Source of the DNA: Flavobacteriaceae bacterium bin25
GTDB taxonomy: Bacteria > Bacteroidota > Bacteroidia > Flavobacteriales > Flavobacteriaceae
Reading direction: 5' to 3'
DNA: 49,176 bases
NCBI GenBank assembly: GCA_002238525.1
Contig: MPMN01000015.1
Location: 1-49,176, forward strand
Each line of letters starts with the position of its first letter. Within the stretch, counting starts at the first letter, position 1. A program made the translations under genes and the position numbers. This document shows positions 28,508-37,216 of this stretch, piece after piece. The notes under the pieces were generated by a model. The model saw only the letters and a list, made by a program, of their open reading frames with translations, searched no databases and was not told the origin of the DNA.

Positions 28508-30103
28508 ATGACTAATGAAATAAAAGACAATTTATTTGTTTTGATTAAATCTCTTTCAAAATCAGAGAAGCGACAGTTTAAATTATTCGTGGGACGAATG
28601 GGTTCCAATGAACATTCTAAATACCTGGGATTGTTTAACTTATTAGATAGGATGGATAAGTATAATGAGGAGGCGATATTGGTTAGTGATGTTGCTACCA
28701 AACAACAGCTGTCAAATTTAAAATCTCACCTATATAAACAGATATTGGTAAGCCTAAGGTTGAATCCGATTCACAAAACTGTAAGGGCCCAGATCAGAGA
28801 GTATCTTGATTTTGCGACTATATTATATAATAAGGGTCTTTATCGCCAGAGTCTTAAACTCTTGGAAAAAGCCAAGATCCAGGCTAAAGCGAATGAAGAA
28901 AAGTACACCGCATATGAAATAGTAGAATTAGAGAAAGTGATTGAATCGCAATACATCACTCGCTCATTGAGTAATAGGAGTCAAATACTGGTTGCCGAAT
29001 CTGAAAAGCTCGGTGAGCAAAATGCTCTAGCTACTTGTCTTTCTAATCTTTCCTTGAGGCTTTATGAACGAATGATCAAAACGGGATATGCCAAAAGCGA
29101 TCAAGAATATAGGGAGATTACTCATCTGTTCTATGAAAATCTCCCCAAGTGCAACCTTGAAGAATTGGGATTTAGAGAAAAATTATGGTACTTTAAAACC
29201 CATGTCTGGTATAGTTTTTTAACTCAAGATTTTCTCAGGGCTTACAAATATTCGGTAAAATGGGTTGAGATGTTTGATTCTGATGTCAATAAAATAGTTC
29301 ATCATCCTGTTTTCTATCTCAAAGGAAATAATTATCTCATGGAGTGTTTGAGTCTATTAAAATACCCTATAAAATTCAGGCAGACTTTAAAACAAATGCA
29401 GATTAGAATTAATAGTACCCTATTTCCGATCAATGATAATCTTTTGGCTCTGTGCTTTAAATTCAATTACGTCAACCAGCTCAATCTTTGCTTTTTAGAG
29501 GGAAACTTTGAAGGGGGTCAAAAGCTAATACCAAATATTTTAGAAGGAATCGAAAGGCATAGGAATCAGATTGATCCTCATCATATCATGTTATTTTACT
29601 ACAAAATTGCTTGTATCTATTTTGGTATAGAGAAGTACGAATCCTGTATTAAGTTCCTAGAAAAGATCATCAACAACAAAGAGTTAAAGATGCGTGAGGA
29701 CCTGCTATGTTTTTCTAGAATACTCCACGTCATTGCGCTTTACGAGGCAGAATTGGACTATTTGGTTGAGAGTAACCTAAGGCAGACTTATCGTTATTTG
29801 ATCAAGATGAATGACTTACAGAAGGTTCAGGATGCGCTGATTCGATTTATTCGAAAACTAAGTAACATTTCCCCTGATGAATTGAACCAAAGCATCATTG
29901 AACTTTATGAAGATCTGAAGACTTATGAACACGATCCTTATCAGCGGAGAGCATTCTTATATTTGGACATTCTCTCTTGGTTGGAGAGCAAAATTCAAAA
30001 CAAGTCTATTGCTGTTATTATCAAAGAGAAGGCAGTATTAAACAATAGAAAACAAAAGAGAGTCTCCAATCGGTATCACAAGTTTATCCCACTAAACAAA
30101 TAG
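28508..30103 (+). CDS. Conserved hypothetical helical-repeat protein of Bacteroidota
   Basis: A 531-residue, mostly alpha-helical cytoplasmic protein with no signal peptide. It opens with LFVLIKSLSKSEKRQFKLFVGR, a start that I associate with an uncharacterised Bacteroidota family, and continues as TPR-like helical pairs (YNKGLYRQSLKLLEKAKIQAK; KIACIYFGIEKYESCIKFLEKI). Function unknown. It is divergent from leuA. The stop codon is immediately followed by the broken edge of an IS5-like fragment, so the last few residues may be altered. Confidence 0.8.
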   Translation: MTNEIKDNLFVLIKSLSKSEKRQFKLFVGRMGSNEHSKYLGLFNLLDRMDKYNEEAILVSDVATKQQLSNLKSHLYKQILVSLRLNPIHKTVRAQIREYLDFATILYNKGLYRQSLKLLEKAKIQAKANEEKYTAYEIVELEKVIESQYITRSLSNRSQILVAESEKLGEQNALATCLSNLSLRLYERMIKTGYAKSDQEYREITHLFYENLPKCNLEELGFREKLWYFKTHVWYSFLTQDFLRAYKYSVKWVEMFDSDVNKIVHHPVFYLKGNNYLMECLSLLKYPIKFRQTLKQMQIRINSTLFPINDNLLALCFKFNYVNQLNLCFLEGNFEGGQKLIPNILEGIERHRNQIDPHHIMLFYYKIACIYFGIEKYESCIKFLEKIINNKELKMREDLLCFSRILHVIALYEAELDYLVESNLRQTYRYLIKMNDLQKVQDALIRFIRKLSNISPDELNQSIIELYEDLKTYEHDPYQRRAFLYLDILSWLESKIQNKSIAVIIKEKAVLNNRKQKRVSNRYHKFIPLNK

Positions 30104-30895
30104 TTTTTCCTCCAGCAATGGATCATTTTTTTTGGACTTATAACCTTTGTCCCCCATCACCTCTGTACGCTCATCTTCAGGAACCTTCTCTATTAGATCT
30201 CCTAACCCCTGACTATCATGCTCATTGGCAGGAGTGGTATGAACCCCAAGTATCAAGCCATCATCGTTAGTCGCTATATGTCTCTTGTAGCAAAGTAGGT
30301 CTTTAAACGCTACTAGGAGACGTACCTGTTTTTAAACCACCGAGCTTCATGATCCGCATGGGGACTTTCTTCTTCTTTCTTCCGGTGATATTTCTCTTCT
30401 TCCATTACTTCCGTATCTGAACGGGTATCTTCTTTTCTATCCTCAGCCATTTGATGATCCAACTTCCCCTTCGGAGAAAAAGGACTCAAAGTAAGCGATG
30501 CATCAACGATGGCTGTGCCTTTGACCATCAACCCCTTTTCGGGTCATTGTTTGTTCACCATCAACATGATCGGCTGATACAACTCCTTTCTAGTCAATTC
30601 CGAACGAAATCAGGATAAAGTGCTATGGTCAGGAACACTGTCCATTAATTCTAAGTCACAAATACGACAAAAACTGATGCAATCCTTAGTCAAGTCTTCT
30701 GGTTTAACATCTGAAAGACCATACCATACCGAAATCAACTGCATTTTAAATAGGATCATCGGATGATAGGCTTTTTGACCTCTTTGCTTTTTACCGGGCT
30801 TATAATGGGTGACTAGATACTCTTCGATTGGTTTCCAGTCAATGATGGTGTTGATTTGTTTGAAAAATTGGCTCGTTGAAGAGGCACTCCCCAAA
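30104..30895. mobile_element. IS5-family fragment lacking both ends
   Basis: About 790 bases closely matching 15345-16115 of the complete IS5 copy. It begins at the stop codon of the helical-repeat gene and ends where the inverted repeat of the restriction-modification island starts. Neither terminal repeat is present. Small indels separate the two copies, for example an extra 12 bases near 30190. Confidence 0.85.
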
Positions 30896-30900
30896 TCCAA
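30313..30900 (-). pseudogene. IS5-family transposase fragment
   Basis: Two minus-strand pieces: 30900-30610 gives the N-terminal domain (IIDWKPIEEYLVTHYKPGKK ... DSVPDHSTLS), and 30531-30313 gives the first-Asp region KGTAIVDASLTL. A frame change around 30600-30535 separates them, and the C-terminal half is missing. Confidence 0.8.
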
Positions 30901-31108
30901 TAAATCTTATTAGGAAAATAATCAACAGGAATGACTTTTTGTTTATTTTGTAATCAACTATAAAAGAACTTTTTCTTTTCAATGTTTCTACAACAAAGTA
31001 ATTAGAGATTATTTTTTAATGTATCTACGTCAAAGAACTTCCATATCAATAAAATGTACGACCAAAAAAATCTGGTATAGCGAAAATGATGACCTCAATA
31101 AATTTTTA
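30900..31108 (+). repeat. Inverted repeat, left arm, around the restriction-modification island
   Basis: About 210 bases that recur inverted at 34010-34210 with roughly 90-95% identity by eye; the right arm has a seven-base insertion. The arm covers the leader and first codons of the mob-like gene. The arms are 2.9 kb apart. Confidence 0.85.
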
Positions 31109-31895
31109 AGCGATGAATTCGGAGGGGCAAAAAACATTGTTTGTTTTTTGGTCCATCGGGATGAGACCACACCACATATCCATGCGACCATCGTCCCCCA
31201 TTACTCCAGACAATAGGCTTTCGGCAAGAGATGTTGCGAATTTCAATTCTAAAAATTTGAAGAGGTTGCAAACGGCTTTTTTTGAAAAAGTCGGAAAAGA
31301 TTTCGGTCTGGAACGAGGTGTTCCAAAAGAAAAGACTCAAAGAAAACATCTCTCCGTTTTGGAATACAAGAGAGTAATGAATGAGATTAATGAGTCGATT
31401 GATCGCAAAGCCATTGAAAATAGAATCAAAAATGATTTAAGAGAATTGGGTGAACAAGCTAGGAAGGGTAAGAAAAACCTAAAGAAGTTGGGCAAAGAAT
31501 ACCAAGGACTTCAACGTGAAATTAATGAAGCAACAGAAACCTTAAAAAAGATGGCTAATCAACAGCAAACATATTTCTCGGAAAATCAAAGTCTCGAAGT
31601 AGATAACCAGAATCTCCAAGCAAAAATTAATGAAGCAACAGAAACCTTAAAAAAGATGGCTGAACAAGAGCAAAGTCTTAAAACAGAAATCAAGGAATCA
31701 TTTGAACGTTTAGATAAATTATCCAAAATGAAAGCCCCCAAAACAGTCCAAGATTCTTATAGAATTGCGAGTGAGTATATATATATATATATATATATAT
31801 ATGCTTCACATGAAAAAAACAAAGAGTATTATCAATCGGGAGGGATGATGATACAGGGCAAGGCTATTGATACTTATTGCATTTGTTTCCATTAA
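31019..31895 (+). pseudogene. Mobilisation/relaxase gene of the MobV (Pre) type, truncated and frameshifted
   Basis: The first frame (31019-31216) contains HRDETTPHIHATIVP, the H-x-D-E-x-T-P-H-x-H metal-binding motif of MobV relaxases. The reading continues in another frame after about 31200 as DNRLSARDVANF, LERGVPKEKTQRKHLSV and a long coiled coil with an exactly repeated 13-residue segment (INEATETLKKMA). The normal N-terminal part before the motif is missing and replaced by about 35 residues. A TA repeat interrupts the tail. MobV proteins nick plasmid or transposon DNA for transfer; this copy is dead. Confidence 0.75.
31776..31802 (+). repeat. Dinucleotide repeat, (TA)13 T
   Basis: A 27-base alternating TA run inside the coiled-coil tail of the mob pseudogene, read there as alternating Tyr-Ile. 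Its length is prone to slippage and can change the frame. Confidence 0.9.
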
Positions 31896-32009
31896 TTCCT
31901 TTTTTTGTAATCTGGGCAAAATAAATTGAATTAAAACCTCCAAAGTATTTGTTTGTAGCCCTTTAAGGGTGCGTGATAAGTCTTATTTTGATAAATAGAC
32001 CTCTATTTA

Positions 32010-32900
32010 TCAAGGTTTATCTTCAAGTAGAATTTCATGGCTTGACAATAAAGATGGTGTCCCAACGAGCTGTACATCAAATTTCAATGATGGCTCAACC
32101 TTTGACCTGGCATTGTGTAATCGAAAAGATACAGACCAACCGTGTTCCATATACATTATTGCCGTATTCTTAGAACCCTTTTTTACTTCAAATGTCATGA
32201 TTCGTTTAGGTAAGGGCACTTTCTTCCCCCATTTTAGAGTTCCGTTAATGTTGAATGATTGTAGTAAAACACTCCCATTTTCCTTGATGACTTTATAAAA
32301 ATCATATCTGCCAATCAAATATCGCATCATAAGATCTGGGTTGGCGTGTGCTGTTGTTTCTTGAATAAAGGCATCCAGAATAGGCTTATATACCAAATCT
32401 TTCTTGTCCATTATATCCTTAAACATATATCCTTTATCCCTTAGATCACTAAGCCATATAAACAATGGTCTGACTTTATCCCAATACATATCAGAACAGG
32501 GTTTGTCATACCATTCTTTGCCAAAATCAATGGTACTTGACAGGCGAGAATGTTTTAATGCATTGTGTCGATGTTTTGCAGATATTCCAATGTCTCCCTT
32601 TCTTGTGGATATCAAAATATCACGAACATCACCAAAACGTCCTTTCATATCACTTTGCATTAAAATGTGTTCTGTATCCTTTAAGCGATTATCATGTACA
32701 TACAAGAACTCTACTACTTTGTACGCAGCTTTGATGATTCTTTTCTGTTCTATTGGCAATAACAAATTATACGATTCTTGCGATTTTGTTCTTGGACCCT
32801 TTATTAAAAGGCTATTTGCTCCACCCAAGTAATCGGCTAATGCACGGGAAAGTCCATATTCCCACACCTTACCACTTTGGGTTGGTGTTAATTTAAACAT
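32010..32900 (-). CDS. Type II restriction endonuclease, HaeIII-like
   Basis: A 296-residue protein resembling the HaeIII nuclease family: GDVRDILIS, the conserved SAKHRHNALKHSRLSST with its catalytic-type Lys, FGKEWYDKPCS, GRYDFYKVI and the C-terminal HNARSKVEPSLKFDVQLVG. It overlaps the stop of the upstream methyltransferase by eight bases (ATGTTTAA), so the two are translationally coupled with the methylase first. The family match is from memory of its motifs. HaeIII cuts GGCC, but the partner here looks like an adenine methylase, so the target is probably different. Confidence 0.78.
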   Translation of the reverse strand: MFKLTPTQSGKVWEYGLSRALADYLGGANSLLIKGPRTKSQESYNLLLPIEQKRIIKAAYKVVEFLYVHDNRLKDTEHILMQSDMKGRFGDVRDILISTRKGDIGISAKHRHNALKHSRLSSTIDFGKEWYDKPCSDMYWDKVRPLFIWLSDLRDKGYMFKDIMDKKDLVYKPILDAFIQETTAHANPDLMMRYLIGRYDFYKVIKENGSVLLQSFNINGTLKWGKKVPLPKRIMTFEVKKGSKNTAIMYMEHGWSVSFRLHNARSKVEPSLKFDVQLVGTPSLLSSHEILLEDKP

Positions 32901-33726
32901 TCAGAATAAGCAGTTCGTTTGATCTTTTGTTGCTTGACATCCCATATTGCCAATCGGGAGTTAATATCTTAAATCGGGCATACATCTTCCGGATATCCGG
33001 ATGGTCATTATAAGAAAGCATCCATCCAGTTCTATGGGATAACCTTTGTGCTAATCCCTCATGGTCAAAATCATCATGCATATGACCCTGCACCCCATAT
33101 AAACGCCCGCCATTTGCGTAAGGAGGGTCAAGATAAAGGAAATCATCAGGATATAGCGCTAAGGTATCTTTAAAGTCCGCACAAGAAACGTGAAGATTGG
33201 GGGCATAAAAATTTCGTAGTCGCTCTATTGAACTTTCTGTAAAACGGGGATGACCAGGGGACATACCACCAGATAGGGTAATTCCAGAAAATGATGAGCG
33301 ATTCAATACGAAAAATATCGCAGCACGTTCAGAATTGTTCTCCATCTGCACAATACTCTTTTGCAAAGAATAGAATTCATGGCGTTTTAACGGAAAATAA
33401 CTCTCTACTCTTTCTGAAAGAGATTTTGGCGATTTTTGGGCATATTCCCAGAAATTGACTAATAGTTCAAATGCATCAGCCGCCCATACATCTATCCCAT
33501 CAGCTGCACAGGATAATTCCAAACTGCCACCACCAAGAAAAGGTGAAACTAGTCGTTTGATACCGGAAGGCATATACTCCCGCAAAACAGAAAGAGCACG
33601 AGTTTTTCCACCAGGATATCGCAAAGGAGATCGGCTTGTTTGTGACAGGATAGGTAACTTTGTTTTTTCTTCGTAAGAAAATCCAATACCAGGTATAATT
33701 CCTTTTTGTGTATTAGATTGAATCAT
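32893..33726 (-). CDS. DNA adenine methyltransferase, D12/Dam class
   Basis: Modifies adenine at N6 to protect host DNA from the linked nuclease. The 277-residue protein has motif X PLRYPGGKTRA (48-58 region), motif I VSPFLGGGSLEL, ADAF after it, and motif IV FLYLDPPYANGG. DPPY with this order is typical of alpha-class N6-adenine enzymes. The gene precedes and overlaps the nuclease. Its start codon and upstream region lie in a perfect 75-base tandem duplication. The target sequence is unknown. Confidence 0.88.
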   Translation of the reverse strand: MIQSNTQKGIIPGIGFSYEEKTKLPILSQTSRSPLRYPGGKTRALSVLREYMPSGIKRLVSPFLGGGSLELSCAADGIDVWAADAFELLVNFWEYAQKSPKSLSERVESYFPLKRHEFYSLQKSIVQMENNSERAAIFFVLNRSSFSGITLSGGMSPGHPRFTESSIERLRNFYAPNLHVSCADFKDTLALYPDDFLYLDPPYANGGRLYGVQGHMHDDFDHEGLAQRLSHRTGWMLSYNDHPDIRKMYARFKILTPDWQYGMSSNKRSNELLILNV

Positions 33727-33854
33727 GCCCCTCTAACTGTTCTGACAATATTGTACCAACAATTCTATTTATGCTCATGTTTGTGTATTAGATTGAATCA
33801 TGCCCCTCTAACTGTTCTGACAATATTGTACCAACAATTCTATTTATGCTCATG
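33705..33854 (-). repeat. Perfect 75-base tandem duplication over the methyltransferase start
   Basis: 33705-33779 and 33780-33854 are identical. The downstream copy (in the gene's sense) holds the real start codon and first seven codons. The upstream copy has the same start but runs into TGA after eight codons, making a mini-ORF just ahead of the gene. Confidence 0.95.
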
Positions 33855-34009
33855 CTAGTATCGAGTTTTTTTGACGTAATTTTTTCGTCGTGTTCTCCTT
33901 CACGTATAAACCAATTTTAACTCTTCTGTTATGGATTATCTTCGGACATCCAACTTTTCTTTTCATAATAGCAATAAAGCTTTTTTTGCGAAATTAATTA
34001 AATTGAGGT

Positions 34010-34210
34010 CATCATTTAAGCGCATATCAGATTTTTTTGGTCGTACGTTTTATTGATATGGAAGTTCTTTGACATAGATACATTAAAAAATAATCTCTAA
34101 TTACTTTGTTGTAGAAACATTGAAAAGAAAATAAAAAGTTCTATTATACTTGATTACAAAATAAATAAAAAGTCATTCCTGTTGATTATTTTCCTAATAA
34201 GATTTATTGA
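34010..34210 (-). repeat. Inverted repeat, right arm
   Basis: Inverted copy of 30900-31108, including a second ATG and the first 17 or so codons of the mob-like gene before a stop. The stretch 33855-34009 next to it holds no gene that I can support. Confidence 0.85.
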
Positions 34211-34298
34211 GATTTGCCTATAGTTTCAAATCTTTGATGCTTATAAATATATACACACACACTATTATGAATATTTTTAATGGTCAAAACCTCTTAGA

Positions 34299-34837
34299 CC
34301 CGACTTTCGCGCTTTTTTGAGTGATTTTTATCACTTAAACGCCTGTATGTCACTCATATAGATGATATATTTTGGATTTATTTTGTGAAAAAGTTTCCAT
34401 ATGAAATACTTTTATTTAGCTGTTTATTTAATTGAATGTAATATATTTGCAGCAGATTTTATACTTCCATGTCATATTACATTGAAGTCGTACCAAATAG
34501 AAAATACCGACCAACCACTCTACTCCGTAAAGCCTAGAGAGAAGGAAAAAAAGTCAAAAGAAAAACCATAGCCAATTTGAGCGACTTTTATCCCTCTGTT
34601 ATAGAGGGCTTTAAAGCAGCTATCAAAGGAGTAGTAGTCTATAAGGATATTTCCAAAGCATTTCCCATCGAAAGATCTTTACCTTATGGGCATATAGATT
34701 GCATTTTGGGATTGATCAAAAATTAGAACTTATTGGTATCGATCAGAACAAAATGTTTCCATTAAAGTAACAGTTGGAAATGGCACTTTTTTCAGGCCTA
34801 GTAAGGGTTTTGGGCGTATTTCGACCCGAAAGTCAGG
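34299..34837 (+). mobile_element. IS1634-like element, internally deleted, with intact ends and target duplication
   Basis: Ends CCCGACTTTCGCG (34299) and the inverted CGACCCGAAAGTCAGG (to 34837) match at 11 of 13 positions. The six bases CTTAGA occur on both sides (34293-34298 and 34838-34843), a target duplication within the IS1595 transposase. Only 539 bases remain, so most of the transposase is deleted. Confidence 0.75.
34469..34724 (+). pseudogene. IS1634/IS4-like transposase, N-terminal fragment
   Basis: The ATG at 34469 reads MSYYIEVVPNRKYRPTTLLR and stops after 22 codons. A shifted frame continues as KKVKRKTIANLSDFYPSVIEGF and LGLIKN and then stops. The pattern is like the N-terminus of IS1634-group transposases. 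A TATATTTG at 34442-34449 could be its -7 box. Confidence 0.65.
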
Positions 34838-35555
34838 CTTAGAGTTCTCTGAACGCTACAAAACGGACTTGGATTGCAAGAAATACCTCTCTGAGATCAA
34901 AAGGTTAAATTGATTCTAAAGGATTTATCTATAGCTTATAAGGAATTTGTAAAGGGGAAAAGAGGTAAGCCGAAATTCAAATCAAAAAGACGAAAGCAGA
35001 GTTTCCCGATAACTTTATACCAAAACGAAATAAAGGAAGCCGAAAATGGCAATGGTTATTTGATGCTCAAAAGAGGTGTCTTTATTCAGATAAGAGGCTA
35101 TAAAAAGCAGATCAGTCGTTATAGCAACCCCCGGTTTTTACAGGGACGTATTGTCAAAGAAATCACCGATAGAAGTAATACATCTAGAAGGAAAAGGAAG
35201 AATAAATACAAAGATAATAAGTGGTTTCTATATATTCAATGCGAAGTAGATGCTGTTGAAAGACAAATAGGTACAATCGATATCAATGATATCGTAGGAA
35301 TAGACAGGAATACAGGTCAAGTAGCCGATAGTAATGGTATTATTCATTATTTAGCGAATACCAAAAAGGAAGAAAAGAGAATGAAAGTTCTTCAAAGAAG
35401 GAGAGCGAAAAAACAGCATAGCAGTAACAAAGCCTACAAAACGAATATCCTGATAGCCAAAAAACAACGTAAGATAAGAAATAAAAGAAATGATTGCTTA
35501 AGAAAAACCAGCAAAAAGATATCCAGTAGTTCTGCATTAGCGGTTTTGGAAAATC

Positions 35556-35577
35556 TGATCCCCGTCACGGGGTTTGA
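35556..35577 (+). repeat. Short palindromic insertion, copy 1 (PVTG element)
   Basis: Core CCCCGTCACGGGG forms a five-pair stem with a TCA loop. It sits between codons for ENL and KIKNM of tnpB; taking out 19 bases restores one continuous frame. The flanking TGAT and TTTGA match copy 2. Confidence 0.75.
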
Positions 35578-35691
35578 AAATCAAGAATATGACCAGACCA
35601 GCTAAAGGAACGATGGAAAATCCGGGCAAAAATGTCAAACAAAAATCGGGTTTGAACAGAGTGATTTTAAAAACGGCATGGGGCATAAAAT

Positions 35692-35713
35692 TGATCCCTG
35701 TCACAGGGTTTGA
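35692..35713 (+). repeat. Short palindromic insertion, copy 2 (PVTG element)
   Basis: Core CCCTGTCACAGGG, the same hairpin with a C-G pair replaced by T-A on both sides. In frame, it adds about seven residues (KLIPVTG) to tnpB between WGI and FEIYLGQK, where family members have an 11-residue W-G-x-F pattern. Confidence 0.75.
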
Positions 35714-36098
35714 GATTTATCTAGGTCAAAAGATGTGGGTGATTAAAATTCCTCCTCATTATACCTCTCAAAAATGTAGTCGATGTGGAACTATTGACAA
35801 AAAGAATCGACTCTCTCAATCGAAATTCAAATGTTTAAACTGTGGATTTTCTATCCATGCGGATATCAATGCTGCCAATAACATGAGGGACATCAGGGCG
35901 TGTTCCTTCTTCCAAAACCCTCTGAGAGGGAACAGCTTTGGGAGTAAAGAGTGTTCATTGTCGAATCAGGCGATGTTACATCGAACCTTTAAAACACCTT
36001 TGATCATTCATGGTCGTAAAGGAAAAAAGGGGGTAAGTCAACATAATTCTCATGAAAAGTGAGGTCAATATAGCTATCGCACATTCCAAGTGATCTCT

Positions 36099-36121
36099 AT
36101 TCCACAACAAAGTGATTAGAG
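36099..36121 (+). repeat. 23-base repeat near the tnpB 3' end
   Basis: Identical, inverted, at 48996-49018 beside the protease remnant. A shorter related form (ACAACAAAGTAATTAGAG) lies in each arm of the inverted repeat (30990-31007 and near 34095). It may be an IS end that was left behind at several junctions. Confidence 0.5.
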
Positions 36122-36203
36122 TCACAACTATTGATTCACACCACTCCTAAATGGTATGATTGAAAACCTAGTTTCATAAATGTTAGTGACACTAAACCAA
36201 AAC

Positions 36204-37016
36204 TCAATACTGTTCATTTTCATTAGGAAAATCTGCTGATTTGACATCCTTATTGTAGCGTTGAACAGCATCAATGATAAGGTCTTGAAGATTTAAATAT
36301 CTCCTCAAGAATCTCGGATGAAACTCTTGAGTCATTCCCAGCATGTCATGTAAAACCAAAACCTGACCATCAACATAAGGGCCTGCACCAATTCCTATTA
36401 CTGGGACGGACAATCTTTTTGATACTTGACAAGCTAAATCTGCTGGGATTTTTTCCAATAATACCGAAAAGCATCCTAAATCCTGAAGTAACTCGGCATC
36501 TTTCAATAACTGGTCGGCTTCCGACTTTTCTTTTGCCCTTACCTGATATGTCCCGAATTTATATATTGACTGTGGTGTTAATCCCAAATGACCAATAACT
36601 GGAATTCCCGCCTGTAAAATCCTCTCAATAGAACCCTTTACCTCTGCCCCACCCTCTAGCTTAACAGCATGTGCTCCTGACTCCTTCATGATTCGAATCG
36701 CAGATTTGAGTGCTTCTTTTGAATCAGCCTGGTAGGTGCCAAACGGCATATCCACCACGACCAAAGCCCGCTGGACAGCCCTTACAACACTAGTAGCATG
36801 ATAAATCATCTGATCTAATGTTATTGGTAAAGTTGTCTGATTACCACTGATTACATTGGAAGCTGAATCGCCTACCAATACCACATCTATACCGGCACTA
36901 TCAATCAATTTAGCCAGAGTAAAATCATAAGCAGTTAACATTGATATTTTTTCGCCGTTTGACTTCATTTCGAACAAAGTCTTGGTGGTTATTCTAGTAT
37001 AATTGGTTTTAGGCAT
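36204..37016 (-). CDS. panB: 3-Methyl-2-oxobutanoate hydroxymethyltransferase
   Basis: Adds a hydroxymethyl group from methylene-tetrahydrofolate to 2-oxoisovalerate, the first committed step of pantothenate synthesis. The 270-residue TIM-barrel protein has [25 protein letters not shown] (metal Asp), [10 protein letters not shown] (second metal Asp), AVKLEGG and GHLGLTPQS, plus [15 protein letters not shown] chose the ATG at 37016 (MPKTNYTR), where the family starts, over 37052. Its substrate 2-oxoisovalerate is shared with leuA. It is divergent from dnaK. Confidence 0.95.
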   Translation of the reverse strand: MPKTNYTRITTKTLFEMKSNGEKISMLTAYDFTLAKLIDSAGIDVVLVGDSASNVISGNQTTLPITLDQMIYHATSVVRAVQRALVVVDMPFGTYQADSKEALKSAIRIMKESGAHAVKLEGGAEVKGSIERILQAGIPVIGHLGLTPQSIYKFGTYQVRAKEKSEADQLLKDAELLQDLGCFSVLLEKIPADLACQVSKRLSVPVIGIGAGPYVDGQVLVLHDMLGMTQEFHPRFLRRYLNLQDLIIDAVQRYNKDVKSADFPNENEQY

Positions 37017-37216
37017 ATGTAAAGTTCTTGTTAGGCTAAAATAAAACTTCATGACGGAAGTTGTTCATTCTATCAAAATTTGAAATTTTTATACATTCAT
37101 TTTTCTGACAAAATGTCACATATAGTCCAATTGAGGTTTTATGGCACATTTGTTGAGTTGAAATCATCGTATACAAGAAATTTGATATTTAACAATTAAA
37201 ACTAAACGCATACATT

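Larger units (their letters stand above)
34267..34900 (+). mobile_element. IS1595-family fragment, copy B, split by an IS1634-like insert
   Basis: 34267-34298 matches the first codons of the IS1595 transposase, the match resumes at 34838 and ends at about 34900 after the segment for LDCKKYLSEIK. The 539 bases between are a separate inserted element. The rest of this IS1595 copy is missing; tnpB sequence follows directly. Confidence 0.85.
34905..36062 (+). pseudogene. IS605/IS607-type TnpB, 5'-truncated and frameshifted
   Basis: A TnpB-family RNA-guided nuclease relative of Cas12. The N-terminal third is missing at the junction with IS1595 fragment B. Frame one (to 35605) includes KGKRGKPKFKSKR, VGIDRNTGQVAD (the RuvC-I Asp) and the helical part up to AVLEN. 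Frame two (from 35574) continues with KNMTRPAKGTMENPGKNVKQ, the zinc finger CSRCG...CLNCGF and DINAANNM (RuvC-III Asp). Two hairpin insertions encoding LIPVTGFE interrupt it: the first causes the frameshift, the second adds about seven residues. Not functional. Confidence 0.85.

Noticed and set aside
32404-32832. Plus-strand frame of 142 residues
   Set aside because: It is antisense to the HaeIII-like nuclease and has no recognisable motif.
34905-36062. An active TnpB with guide RNA
   Set aside because: The gene lacks its N-terminal third and is frameshifted; any guide RNA from its 3' end would have no protein from this copy.
37053-37216. CIRCE or another heat-shock operator before dnaK
   Set aside because: I looked for TTAGCACTC-N9-GAGTGCTAA and saw no such inverted repeat.
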